NCBI RefSeq assembly: GCF_026210795.1
Contig: NC_089445.1
Coordinates: 1,674,001-1,738,000, forward strand
Reading direction: 5' to 3'
Origin: Rhizophagus irregularis
Lineage: Eukaryota; Glomeromycota; Glomeromycetes; Glomerales; Glomeraceae
DNA: 64,000 bases
Below the pieces are notes generated by a model. That model ran no database searches. It was not told where the DNA came from and saw nothing but the letters and a program-made list of their open reading frames with translations. The first letter of the stretch is position 1. Every line of letters starts with the position of its first letter. Shown here one piece after another: positions 23,401 through 34,920 of this stretch. Position numbers and translations under genes: made by a program.

Positions 23401-23559
23401 AATTACAGCAATGATACATTTAATGAAGAAGGTAGGTGGTTTAATGTAACAATTTGCTTTAAAAAAAATAATTAAATAATTAATATCATTTTTATTGATC
23501 TTTTCTTTATTATAGATTTGAAAGAGGCTTATCGTTCAAGATCATTGGATATCTCATAA
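17464..23559 (+). pseudogene. Long helical-repeat protein (about 12 DGS repeats), frameshifted
   Basis: Twelve repeats can be followed by a motif (D)GS(I/F)xL at about 17634, 18010, 18394, 18897, 19272, 19677, 20460, 20850, 21212, 21722, 22170 and 22618. Each goes on to a W/F-x-T-A-L-x-I-x-YL helix and W-x5-A-x-x-YL, then ELL..S.KIVVD. The D-G-S-W/F...AL..YL...A..WL pattern resembles the C-terminal repeats of VWA5A/PARP4-type vault-associated proteins; that link is tentative. Introns are visible at about 21361-21436. The 3' end has exons with NDTFNEE and LKEAYRSRSLDIS, stop 23557-23559. Frameshifts occur in almost every repeat. The first exon joins the kinase tail just upstream by splice-like sites, so a kinase-repeat fusion is possible. 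The role is unknown. Confidence 0.7.
17505..20025 (+). repeat. 1,260-bp tandem duplication of three repeat modules
   Basis: Sequence from 17581 (CACTCCTGAAACAACCAAAA) recurs exactly 1,260 bp later at 18841 with few changes, and homology continues over the whole unit. Small indels separate the copies (by about 18500 the offset is near 1,276). Both carry independent frameshifts, so decay followed or accompanied duplication. Confidence 0.85.
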
Positions 23560-23569
23560 TTGTTTTAAC

Positions 23570-24480
23570 TGTTAACGAATTTATATCATTAGATTTACAA
23601 AAAGGATTGATAAATCATAATATTTAAACAATTTGCATACACTTCTATCACGTGACTAATGGTATGTGCTGGCTAGGGGTTAAATAAATAAACTCAACTG
23701 TCACTCTCATAAATTGGTTACACAAACGAAAATTTTACTTTTTTTTTTATTTTTCAACATGTACACATAGAAAAAGTTGCTGATCTCAGAAGTTAAGGTT
23801 GTATATACTAGCTCTATATAGGTGAAGTTTTTTCATTAAAATTAGATTACTGGTTTGCTTTGTTCTTAATTTTATATGTTTTTTGCTCCTTTATAAAATT
23901 ATATCCTTTTTTTTTGAGATAAGTATATACTATGTAAAACATTTTAAAATAGCTTTTTCTTCTTCTTTTATTATGTATTATTTTTAAGTGTATAATAAAA
24001 GTTTTATATTTTTGAGGTATTTCAAACAGCCAATCCAAAATTTTAAAAAATATAGATAGAATATTTTTTTTAAAAAAAAAAAAATTTCATGTAGTTTCAC
24101 ATTTTTTTTCATAGATTATATTGATTATTGGCAAATCTATGAGGTAATATTTAATTTTAATAGTAATATATAGTAATTTGCATAACATTTTAATGGCACA
24201 TCCTTTAGGTAGTACAGGTAATGATTTTGTTATATAGTCATATGATGGTAGTTATATTATTTATATTTATCTTAGCAATTTGAATTTTTTTGTAATCTGA
24301 TCTCTATTTGTTACTTGCATAATAAAATATCACATCCTTTATGTAGTATAACTAACACTATTAATATTTATGCTATGTGAGGTGATATGGTAAGATAATT
24401 CTATTTAAGTTGGCTCCTTATTTATTTATTTAATCTTTAAATATTGGTTAATTATCACTGATCACATAATTGTTAAGCTA
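23570..24480. other. Intergenic, AT-rich
   Basis: No ORF with coding texture is seen. A clustered T-run region lies around 23850-24120. Confidence 0.4.
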
Positions 24481-24534
24481 GAATTCCAATCCAAAAATTG
24501 ATGAATGGACACATTTTGACGATTATACATAGAT

Positions 24535-24855
24535 TTAATTAATTAAAATCAAGTTTTTTTTTGAGATATCTTTGGATTCTACTTCAATGTGCAATATAGT
24601 AAAATTAAAATCTGATTCAATTATAAAATGGAAAAGAAATTCAACTCAGATCAAAAATCCACCCAATCAGATGAAAAATTCAATCTGAATCAAATTTCTC
24701 TTTTTTTTTATTATTAATAACATTCTTAAATTTACTATATTATGTATTGAGATATGGTCTTTATATATCTGAAAAAAAATCCTTACCTTTATTAATTAAA
24801 TCCATATGCAAATTGCCAAAATATTCCCATCTGTCAATCTTCAGATTGAAACTCT
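24535..24855. repeat. Diverged dispersed repeat, copy 1 (relative at 35610)
   Basis: The order GAGATATCTT, a central imperfect inverted repeat (AATTCAACTCAGATC ... AGATGAAAAATTCAATC), TTTCTCTTTTTTTT, then TTTATTAATTAAAT and ATTGCCAAAATAT is shared with 35610-35890. No ORF. Confidence 0.5.
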
Positions 24856-24984
24856 ATGCTGAGCAACTTTCTATTTATCACACATTATAAATATATTATC
24901 ATAAGTTAATTAAATGTTAGACTTGTATTTATCAAATACAAATCTTATATAATAATTATTTTTATATGTAACTGTAATATTTGG

Positions 24985-25725
24985 ATAATAGAGATGAAAT
25001 AAAATCTAAATTGTTAAGAATTATTAAAGAAAAAGGAAGATTAGAAGATTAGGAAGAATGCAGAGAGCTCAAATAAAAAGATATAATAAGTCAATTAGAA
25101 GAGGTATAAAGTAATGAAAGAGTAATAATTGAAAGATATGTAAGAGAATCAGTATTATTGCCAGAAAGAATAATTAATGAAATGAGAATAAATCAATAAA
25201 ATAAAAGATTAAAAATCTAGAAAGTATAGAAAAGAGATTTAAGAATACTACAGTTATAACAAAAAGAGATTAATAATCAAAATGAATTAAGATGATTAAA
25301 AAATAAAAGTCAGCAAAAGATATATAAAATAAAATGTAAAGAATGGAAAATAAATGCAAAAAGTAAAATAGCAAGAATAAATGAAGTTATAGAACAGTTG
25401 AATGAAGAAAAAGGGGTATTATTAGAAGCACAAGGAATATATAAAAAATTGAAAATAATAAATTAAAAGAAGAAATAAGGATAAAAGAAAAGCAATAGAA
25501 AAGAAAAAGAAGAGGTTTAATAAAAAGGTAAAGAAAAGAATAAATTAAAGACATAATTAAGAAATTACTACCAACATATAATGATATTGTAGGAAATAAT
25601 GAAGGAGAAATTAGAGAAAGGATAGAAGAAATAGAATTTAATATGAATAAAACAATAAATAGTATAAAAAGAGATTTTATTAGAAGAAATTATAGATATC
25701 TATAAAGAAGACTTGAAAGAGAATT
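24985..25725 (+). pseudogene. Purine-loaded decayed coding sequence (coiled-coil-like)
   Basis: Over about 740 bp the plus strand has very little C but abundant A and G. One frame reads as charged helix broken by TAA/TAG: EIKSKLLRIIKEKGRLED, stop, EECRELK, stop, KDIISQLEEV, stop, SNERVIIERYVRESVLLPER, and later KSKIARINEVIEQLNEEKG. Most stops would revert to Gln by T-to-C. No family is recognised; a retroelement gag-like protein is possible. The 1.49-kb element 25726-27213 seems to interrupt it. Confidence 0.5.
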
Positions 25726-26239
25726 CTGGCTTACTTTTAATAAAGGTCTTCTCATAAAATTTCAGATTTACTAATAATTTTACCAATCCTTTTTGTCTTA
25801 TAATTTTACTTTATATATAGTGTGATCTTTTAAAATTATATTGAATTTTACCTTAAATTTTTAAAGACCTAAATTTTCTTTAAAAAATATTTAATTATTA
25901 AATAAAGTATTTTACAATAGTTTAAAATTTTTTTAAACATTCATTAAATTTTTATAAAAATCCAGTAATTAGATTTTGATAAATTTATCCCATTAGAATC
26001 TTCTTATTAAGACAATTCTAATAGTAGTAAAATCATCCTTTTAGATTTAATATTAACTGAGATAAATTTTAATAAATTTTATTAATTAATTAAAAAATTA
26101 TTAAAAAATTTTTTATGCTAAAATAAAGTAAAATTAATTATTTAATATAAAAATAATATTGAATTTTATAGACTTATAATTTTTTCCTTCCTTACCCCAC
26201 CACCATTCTTTTGTTTTAAAATTCTTTATATAAATTTTT

Positions 26240-26600
26240 GTCATTATATTATCACGTCTAAAATAATTTCTACCTCGTTTAAATTTGTTTATATTTTAAT
26301 ATTTAAACTTATTATATTGTCATGTCTAAAATTTGTTATACTGTCTACACAGTCATGTCTAAATTTTATTATAATTTCATTACACCGTCACGTCTAAATC
26401 TTATTATAATTTCATTACACTGTCACGTCTAAATCTTATTATAATTTCATTATACCGTCATGTCTAAATCTTATTATAATTATTTTGTTATACTATTATA
26501 TCTAAATCTTATTATAATTTTATTACACCATCACATCTAAAGTTTTTATAAACTTGTTATCTGTCATGTCTAATACTATCACATCTAAATTATTAGTTAT
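26240..26600. repeat. Imperfect tandem repeat, GTCACGTCTAAA units
   Basis: Units of about 44-46 bp of the type TCTTATTATAATTTCATTACAC plus YGTCACGTCTAAA repeat about eight times with growing divergence. The same TCACGTCTAAAATGATT motif appears at 7424-7440 in another element. Confidence 0.75.
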
Positions 26601-26693
26601 TACATGTTATTTATTACAATTAAGAGATAAATTTTCATGTTGTATTTATTTATAAAATTAAGGATCTAATTTATAATATGAAAAAATGTATTT

Positions 26694-26988
26694 GTAACAG
26701 CCTGTTACATATCTTATTTGTAACATCCTTTTTTAATAATAAATTTAATGTGTTTCACAAATAAAATTTTTATATGCAAAATTTAATTTGGAAAACTTTT
26801 ACTTAATGTACTTAAGACAGTTTCATAGACAAAATTTAAGTTATAAGCAGTTTCTTGAAATTTTTTAAAAAATTCTTTTGTCTTAGTTACACGACTGATC
26901 TTTTGTTTTTGTTTACATTACGCCCGATCTTAAATTTTAATTGAATAAAATTGGATTATTACAAATAAGATGCGTAACAGGCTGTTAC
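26694..26988. mobile_element. GTAACAGGCTGTTAC-ended MITE, copy 1
   Basis: Both ends carry the near-palindrome GTAACAGSCTGTTAC followed inward by RCATCTTATTTGTAA. A second copy in the opposite orientation lies at 52466-52770. The copies share the interior, including GTAAACAAAAACAAAAGATC on one strand. No ORF. Confidence 0.85.
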
Positions 26989-27213
26989 AATTAGATTTAT
27001 TCTTATAATATAATATATAATCAATTTTAATCAATTTTAACTTATTATATACTGAAACTTATACAAATTATTAATTAATTTTACCTTATAAAACTAGAGA
27101 CCTTTATTTGTTATATATATAATTTTACCCTTAACTATTAAAAGACTTAAAATTAAATTTTACTATAAATTTTACCACAGATTTTTGAACACCTATATTA
27201 GAAGTAAGCGGAG

Positions 27214-27490
27214 TCCTCTTAAAAGAAAAATATAAGAAGGATATTTGATTGATTTTGAAAGTAAATTATAAAATAATGCAATGGTAATAAATATAAATGA
27301 AAGAGTATTTAATTTAACAAGAAATGAAATAGATTATATTGTTGATTATGGATTAAGATTAAGTTACTAAGAATAGTGGATCAAATGATAGCAATAGTTC
27401 AAGAACAACTAGAAATTCTAGAAAAAGTAGTAGGAAGAGTTAAATAACAGAAAAGTAATGAAATAAATAATAATAGAAACTAATTAGTTA
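27214..27490 (+). pseudogene. Purine-loaded decayed coding sequence, continuation
   Basis: The same C-poor, A/G-rich texture as 24985-25725 resumes directly after the right end of the 1.49-kb element. Readable pieces include RVFNLTRNEIDYIVDYGLRL and MIAIVQEQLEILEKVVGRVK with stops between. Probably the same decayed gene. Confidence 0.4.
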
Positions 27491-27907
27491 AAAAAAGTAA
27501 AGCATATCCGCCAATCTGCGGAATTAACAAAATTCGTCTAAATTAAGGAATTTGACAATAATTTAATAAAAATTAGGTAAATTAAGTTTTGCAAAAATGA
27601 TTACACTTGTGCTACATGATCATATAACAGATATTAAAAAATTACTTCAACAAAAAGTAGTGTTAAAAAAATTTTTTTCTTTCGTAAACTTCCTATTAAA
27701 CTCCCCATCAACTTTTCCATCAACTTTTCAAACAGTTTTTACATCAAGTAAATTGAGAATTTTTGCAAGTATATTTGTAATTATTTTATATTAGATACAA
27801 CTTGGAGCTGTTTTTTATTTTTTTTTTATAGTTTATAGAAAAATTTATTTAGAAAGCAAAATTATTCAAAAAAAATCTTTTCAATAAATAAATACCTCTA
27901 AATATTA

Positions 27908-28016
27908 CACAGGTCAAAAAGTGAAAAATCAGGCATCAATCAGTCACCAATCAGTCACCAATCAGGTACTTGATTGGTGACCGATTGGTGCCTGATTTTT
28001 CACTTTTTGACCTGTG
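27908..28016. mobile_element. 109-bp fold-back element, CACAGGT family, copy 2
   Basis: An almost perfect palindrome with arms CACAGGTCAAAAAGTG and CACTTTTTGACCTGTG, flanked by TTA (27905-27907, 28017-28019). It is the minimal form of the 3989-4516 element: the arms with the CAATCAGTCAC iterations remain and the centre is missing. Confidence 0.9.
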
Positions 28017-28339
28017 TTAATAATGATGTTTTAGCAAATTTAGATTATGTATTGATTGGTTGTTTAATTAAAATCTATTTGATATTTATTATTAATTATT
28101 TTTCAGTTAATTTTTTTTTGTTAAATCATTTTTTTTTTAATAAACTAACTTTATAATATTTTTTTCCTTTTTTTCTAGAAACTTCTTCTACTGGCTTCGG
28201 GTTAAAGAGGTAAATATTTTGGGAGAGGTCTTAAAAGTTTTTTTATATATTTTTTGATATTTTTTCTTACGTAGAAATGGGGTTTGATCGATTTTAATCG
28301 GTACTGCGCCACATAACTGATGATCGGCAAATTCTGCAA

Positions 28340-28720
28340 ATTGGTGGATATGGAAAAAGAAGGAATATATAAAGAAATTGAAAAGATTTCAGAAATAGTA
28401 ATAGATGATAATGATAATAGAAGAAGAATTAATATAGTATTTTTAAGGTGGAATAAAATAAGTTAGATAAATGCAAGTATACATAATGCTTTAAATAGAA
28501 TAGATATTTAGAAGAATTAAGAAAAATAAGACCAAAAATTAAGGATTGGAAGATATATTAATAAGAGTTTGAAGAGAATAAGAATAATGAGATGATAGTA
28601 AATAATAAAGGATATCAGAAACCTTAAAGAAAAGAGAAAAATTGGAATACTAGAAAGATGTGAATATACAAAAGAATATAAAAGTAATAGAACTAATAAA
28701 TTAATGAAAGAAATTTGAGA
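28340..28720 (+). pseudogene. Purine-loaded decayed coding sequence, third block
   Basis: C-poor, A/G-rich texture with readable charged pieces such as MEKEGIYKEIEKISEIVIDD and RRRINIVFLRWNKIS, broken by TAG/TAA. It resembles the blocks at 25.0 and 27.2 kb in texture. No family recognised. Confidence 0.35.
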
Positions 28721-28729
28721 TTACTGATA

Positions 28730-31284
28730 TTATCATAGTCTACTGATAGGTAGCAGATGTTAATGTAGCTTGCTAAAACTATTTTTTCAAAATTTTAGTT
28801 TAATCAAAATTCAATTTAAACCTATTTTTTGTAATAAACTTAATTGCTTAAACTGTTTTTATGCTTTTTTGAAACTAATTATAATTTAAAAAAGTTTCAA
28901 ATTTACAAATTTTTTTATTAAAAATAAAGTTTTTAAGTTTCAAATTTTTAAATTTTATCATTAAATAAGTTTCAAGCAGTAACATTATGTTGATGACATT
29001 GCTTATTAAAGTTTTGCCTAAAACAAAAGGATTTTCTGCATTTGTTAATTATTATTATTAAAACAAAAGAGTCTAAAAGGTAGTAAAAAAAACTATACAC
29101 ATTCAAAAATATTTACTATATATTTTTTTGGTGATATGATGTGTTTCTATTTTAGAAAAAGATAAAAAAATAGTATCTTAAATAGAAGGTAAAGAGAAAG
29201 TTGCTGATAAAATTCTAAAGTGTCATTTAAGATCTTGTAAAAATATTGCCTATATAATTTTTGAAGATAGATAAGAATTTGTTTGTATTTATCTTAAATT
29301 TTTTTTAAAATTTGAAGTAAGTTGATTTATTGTTATAAAGATAATTGAATTTTATATAAAACCTTTTATCAAAAAAAAAGTTTATTAGGAATCTATTTTT
29401 TCATATCACTTATGTTTATATTAAAAGTCTACTTAATAAAAGTTTTTGCTTGGTTATTTTCATATATTAAGAAAATCTTTATTTTATCTTATTTAATGAT
29501 ACACTAATATTAGATCTTAAGTCTAAAAATTATAATTCAAAAATACGCTAAAAGTAAAAACTAAAGATATAACTACAGTCAACCCTTATTATAACAAACC
29601 CTAGATTTTAGACCTCAACTTTGCTATAGGGCTATAGTAAAGATTTTAAGAGATTTGATTGGTTAATTTGTTATAGCAAGGGGAAATTTATTATAGTTAT
29701 TTGAAAAATTCACTATATCAAGGGTTCGCTAGATCAAAATTTAACTGTATACTAAAAAACTGCATCAGGTTATTTTGTTAAATAAAACTTGAAATATAAG
29801 TATTTAATAAAATAAAATAAAGGTTTATGGTAAGTAAAAGTAAAAAAAAAAATTTTTTCAAAAAATTATAAGTTATATATAACCATGAATATTAAATATC
29901 TATTTGTATTTAAAATAAGCATTTAGTTATTATTATAATAGATTATTTTATACATGCTGCTCAAATTATTTTAGGATGCTATAATTATAATTTAGAATGT
30001 CATAATTCATCCAATTTATATGTAATTTACTATATAAAGTGCCAAAATAATTTAAAATGCCATAATTGAATTTAGGATTTTATTTATAATTACAGCAGCT
30101 CAAAATAATTTGGAGAACATATATATAAATTATAAATTAAATTTTAATTATTAAATACTTTATAATTGCTACTTTAAAACACTTAAAAAATATTTTAAAT
30201 TAATACTTATTAATTACTATAAAAAAAAAAAATACTACACCTTACGTTACAAATTTATATATATTTTTATGTTTATCATTTGCCATTTTAAGGGAGGTGT
30301 AACGTATAAATTAAAGATCAATATAAATAATTTACAAAAAAGAAAGGATACTTTGTAATGCAGGGTGTGGTAAATAAATTCACTCAAAAAAAAATACCAA
30401 TTAAGCATTTAAATTTATTATTAAAAAGGTATAAAAATATGAGCATTTAAATTTTATTATTTTTAGATATATTAATTTCAAATATAATATTACGTTTTTA
30501 TAGATAGATTAGTCTAAATAAAAATATATATTATATTTAAAGAAAAATAATTTTATTTCTAAAAAGTAATAAAGGTTTTAATGTCATTTACCAGTATCAT
30601 TTTTTACTGGAATATTTATAATAAGATGGAATGGTCAAATATTAAAGTAAAGGTGATACAGTTTCTTAAAAAAATTTTTCTTTATCTAATAAATATAGTA
30701 ACAATTCAATATCACATAATCTGGAAGACCCCAATAATACCCAGAAAATTCTTTAATCACATAACAAATTTTGCTGATCATTTTCTAAATAATTGATTAA
30801 TTTTAATAATAAAAAAAATATTTTTTTATATTACTTAATTATCTTAATATATGCTTTATACAGCTCTAAAATTTGCAAAATATATATGTTTTTGCCTTTT
30901 GAGCAAGTTTACTTAGAATACCAAAAAAGATTTTAAATATCATTTTTGCAAAAATTCATTATTTTGAAAAAATATATATAACAAACTTTAAGTAACATGT
31001 AAAATTACAAATAATTTAAAATATATATAAATTTACTTAGTTTTATTTAAAAAAAGATTTTTCATTGATATTTTAGGAAATGATTAGCAAAATTATTATG
31101 TAATTGAAGAATTCTTTCTGGATACTGTTGGAAAAGATAATTAAATTGGTGAAAACCAAAAAAAAAATACTTAAATTAGAAATAAATATAATAAATAAAA
31201 CACGTTTTAATAAATTACAAAAAGAAAAAAATTATTAATTTACAAGAAAAGATAAACGTAAACATAAATTTTTTAGGGCACGAA
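28730..31284. other. Intergenic AT-rich stretch
   Basis: No convincing gene. At 29195-29260 a short fragment reading KVADKILKCHLRSCKN resembles the tail of a BED-type zinc finger. A short TIR element lies at 29576-29747. The 71-residue ORF at 30581-30796 has the composition of AT noise. Confidence 0.35.
29576..29747. mobile_element. Small mariner-like MITE
   Basis: Ends CAGTCAACCCTTATTATAAC and GGTTCGCTAGATCAAAATTT...AACTG, flanked by TA. The inverted repeat is imperfect but carries the same CAGT...(A/T)TATA(A)C theme as 43157-43654. No ORF. Confidence 0.5.
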
Positions 31285-31704
31285 TATATATGAAATTGAA
31301 ATTAAAGCCTAAAAGTATAAATATTTCGACTTGGGGAGGTCAAAAGTCAAAATTAAAGTCAAAATGGTCGAAATTACATCATAGTCATGTGATTTTTATA
31401 ATTATAATTTAATATAAAATTTTAAACGTAAATAACTCCGTCAATATTGATGTTACAAATATGAAATACATATCATTGGAATCCTCTCGATGAGCTGAAT
31501 CCAACCGTGTAAAGATCATAAAAGTCGAATCACTGGATGCAGAGTTCGTTAACTTTGAATTTTAATATTATTGTTTACTATAAAATCATATGATTATGAC
31601 GTAATTTTGACCATTTTGACTTTTGGAGGGGCTCAAGTTGAAATCATTTCGACCATTTCGACCATTTCGGAGGTTAAAATTAACCAATTTCAGTTTCATG
31701 TATA
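31285..31704. mobile_element. Non-autonomous TIR element TATACATGAAATCGAA, copy 2
   Basis: Same element as 6059-6637 but without the internal duplication, so it has one AATAACTCCGTCAATATTG module. The ends are TATATATGAAATTGAAATT and TTCAGTTTCATGTATA. Flanks GCACGAA / GCACAAA may be a slightly mutated target duplication. Confidence 0.8.
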
Positions 31705-32379
31705 GCACAAAACTGCAGTTTTTGCAGATTGCTGCATTTTTTTTACAATTTTTAGTAAAAATCTGCGTAATACTGCAGAATTCATCTTTTTATTTTTTTC
31801 AAAGATTTTTTATAAACAAATCTGTGATAATCTCCAAAATTGCATATTTTTAAAACACTTTGCACAAAAATATTTGGAGATCTTTACATTTTTTTTTTAT
31901 TTGATAAATTTTGCATTGACTCGAGTTATTTAATTTAAGTTTATTTTAACTAAATTTAAATTTTTTTTTAAGAACATAAGACTTTAAAGAAATAATTTGT
32001 AACACTTTAAAGACAATTATTTCTATTAATTTGTAACACTTTAAAAACAATTATTTCTACTATAATACAGTTTTTTTAAAAAAAATACTTAAAGTTTACT
32101 CAAGTTTTGAAATTTTGCAGACGAAATATTTAAGTTTGTCAGACTTTTTTAATGAAATATTTATTAACATTTTGTTTATTTTTTTTTATATTCTGAAATT
32201 TCAAAGTAGAAGATGAACAAAAATAGTAAGTTTGCCTAACTTCAAAATTTTTTTGAGATTTTTTTGTTTAAAAATTTAGTTTTTTTTGACTTTCAAAGTC
32301 TTATGAAGTTTTATAGATAAAAATGGCAAGATTTGTATGAAAAACATTAAAAACGTTTATTTATTAATGTTCTTTACTT

Positions 32380-34920
32380 CTTTTTATTTTAAAGGATAGC
32401 TAGCTCTCTTAGGTTAGTTTCAGGAGTTTCAGATTCCCATTTAGAAGAACTTCAAAGGTAATACTTCAAAGTTCTTTTTTTTAACAAACATTTCACTAAT
32501 GTTCATTTTTCTTTTATTTTTTTGTAGGTCCAGAATGCTGAACTGGACTTATTTCAAAAGTAAAACTTTGAAAAATATTTTTTTTTAATTAATTATTAAC
32601 AAATGTTAACTAACGTTCGTATTTCTTTTTTTTTTAATTAAAGAAAGTGAAACTGAGTTCTGGACTCTTATATCAAAGGTAAAACCTTTGAAAAAAAATT
32701 ATAATTTATATTGATGAATGTTAACTAATATTTTGTCTCATTTTTTTTAGATAAAGAAAGCTGAAACTAAGTTTTGGGCTCCCATATCGAAAGTAAAACC
32801 TTCAAAAATAAAATAATTTTTTTAAAAAAAAATAATTTATATTGATGAATGTTAACTAACGTTTTGTCTTATTTTTTTAGTTAAAGGAAGCTAAAAGACA
32901 AGTTTGAACTTCCATATCGAAGATAAAACCTTTAAAAATAAAATATTTTTTTTTTAAAATAATTTATATTGACATTAACTAATGTTTTGTCTTATTTTTT
33001 TTAGTTAAAGAAAGCCAAAAGACAAGTTCAAATTTCTATATCGAAGGTAAAACCTTCAAAAATAAAATATTTTTTTTTTTAAAATAAGGCCATACAAACT
33101 TGATTTTATGGTTTTCATAATATAAAAATTTCATCAATAACCCAGCAACCCGGCTTTTAATTTTTTTTTTCAGAAATTTTATATGCGAAATTTTTTTCAA
33201 TTTTAAAAAATTCTCACCCAGCATAGTAATAATATAAAAAATTTTTTTTTAAGATTTAACAAAACTGACCCGGCCGAACTATGAAAACCATTTTTACCAC
33301 TTTGTATCACCTAATTTATATTGACGAACATTAACTAATGTTTCATCTCATTTTTTTTAATTAAAGGAAGCTGAAAGAACAAGCCAGACTTTCAAATCAA
33401 AGGTAAAACCTTTGAGAAATTGTTTTTTTTTAAATTAATTTATATTAATAAACGTTAACTAACATTTGTATTTCTCTTTCTTTAGGTAAAGGAAGCTGAA
33501 AACAAGTTTCAGACTTCTATATCAAAGGTAAAACCTTCAAAAATTAATGAAACGTTTTCTAACATTTCATTTTTATATTTTGTAAGAACACAGCACTCTG
33601 GACGCTTTCTGGACAGAATTTTGAAGGTAAACTTCAAAATTCTGTTTTTTTGTTTTTATTTAAACAAAACGTTTACTAATGTTTCAGGTATTTTTTTTTA
33701 TAGATTTTAATACTTTAAAGTTTTCAAAACGGATAAAGAGTAAGTAGTAAGTTTTGTAACGTTTCGTTGCAAAACTTTTATAATTTTTTTTATAAAAGAA
33801 CATTTTTAACGTTCTTTATTATTTTTATTTTGTAGGTTCTGATACTTCAAAGTTTCCAAAATGAAAAAATAGTAAGTTTCACAACATTTCATTATGAAAC
33901 TTTATAATTTTTTTTTATTTTTTATAAAAGAACGTTTCTAATGTTTTTTTTTTTTTTAAGTTTTCAGCTTCTGAACAGAATTTTAAAGGTAATACTTCAA
34001 AATTCTATTCTTATTTTATTTAAACGAAATGTTAACTAACGTTTCAGTTTTATTTTTGTAAATTTTCAGCTTTCTGAATGCCTTTAGGATGAAATTTCAA
34101 AAGTAAAACTTTTGAATTTTTAGTTTTCTCTTTTTATTTAATGTTCACTAACGTTCATATTTCTTTTTTTTTAGGTAAAGAAAGCTGAAAGACAAGTTCC
34201 GAACTCTCATATTGAAAGTAGTAAAACTTTGATTTTTTTTTCTTTTTTATTTAAACAAACGTTTACTAACGTTTGTTTTTATCTTTTTTTTTGTAAATCT
34301 AGAATATCGGCTCTCTTGGATGGGAATTTCAAAGGTAATTCTTTGAATTAATTAATTTATTTTTTTTTTTATTTAAATAAAATATTAATTAATACTTCAA
34401 TTTTCTATTTTTGTAGATTTATAGCTTTTTGGGTGGCATTTTGAAGGTAAACCTTCAAAAAAATATTTTTTTTTATTTAACGAAACATTACTAATATTTC
34501 ATTTTATTTTTTATAAGTTTTGGTTTTACTGCTTTTGACGGAATTTTGAAGGTAAAATTTCTTCAAAATTCTTTCATATTTTTTTATTTAAGCAAACATT
34601 TTCTAATATTTCTTTTTTTTTGTAGGTCTTCATTATTCTGGATACCTTCTGAAAAGAATTTTGAAGGTAAAACTTCAAAATTCTTTATATTTTTTTTTAA
34701 TTTGCAAAACGTTTACTAATGTTTCAGGTGTTTTTTTTGTAGAGTTTTTGTTTTTTGGCTCCTAGACGAAAGAATTTTGAAGGTAAACTTCAAAAAAAAA
34801 TAATTTTTTTTTTTATTTTTATTTAACGAACGTTAACTAATGTTAGTTTTTATTTTTGTAGGTCCAAGACGCTAAAGGTACAGTCTCAGACTCAATAATT
34901 TTAAAGGTATTGCTTAGACG
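32380..34920 (+). repeat. Tandem array B: about 20 micro-exon/intron-like units
   Basis: About 20 units of roughly 115-135 bp on the plus strand. Each has a T-rich tract ending in AG, a core of about 21-45 nt, then GTAAAAC or similar. Core ends and GTAAA sit in a hairpin, TTTTGAAG-GTAAAA-CTTCAAAA. The spacer has AACGTTTACTAACGTTT-like palindromes whose ACTAAC lies about 20 nt before the next AG (for example 32852-32860 before AG 32879-32880). Clear cores are 32751-32792, 32881-32922 and 33005-33046, all 42 nt; the first spacer is 88 nt. Five or more 42-nt cores read in one phase as 14-residue, two-heptad-like peptides such as VKEAENKFQTSISK and LKKAKRQVQISISK, though one has a stop. Other cores are 21, 30, 33, 36 and 45 nt or not divisible by three. 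Confidence 0.8.
33088..33311. mobile_element. 224-bp Harbinger-like MITE inside array B
   Basis: Ends GGCCATACAAACTTG and CACTTTGTATCACC are inverse copies over about 35 bp, with TATGGTTTTCATA / TATGAAAACCA inside. Direct TAA flanks (33085-33087, 33312-33314) restore the array unit when one is removed. A TAA/TTA 3-bp duplication is the PIF/Harbinger pattern. Confidence 0.8.

Larger units (their letters stand above)
25726..27213. mobile_element. 1.49-kb TIR element
   Basis: The left end CTGGCTTACTTTTAATAAAG and the right end CTATATTAGAAGTAAGCGGAG are inverse copies over about 45 bp. Purine-loaded decayed coding texture occurs immediately on both outer sides, which supports an insertion. Inside are a tandem repeat and a nested MITE. 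No transposase is visible and the target duplication is unclear. Confidence 0.5.

Noticed and set aside
27597-28156. ORFs of 65 and 60 residues
   Set aside because: Low-complexity Phe/Leu/Ile text; one overlaps the fold-back element.
30581-30796. 71-residue ORF
   Set aside because: Composition equals AT noise and no motif or splice context supports it.
31623-31853. ORF with FRPFRPFRR start
   Set aside because: The repeat is the CATTTCGACCATTTCG end of the TIR element, followed by AT noise.
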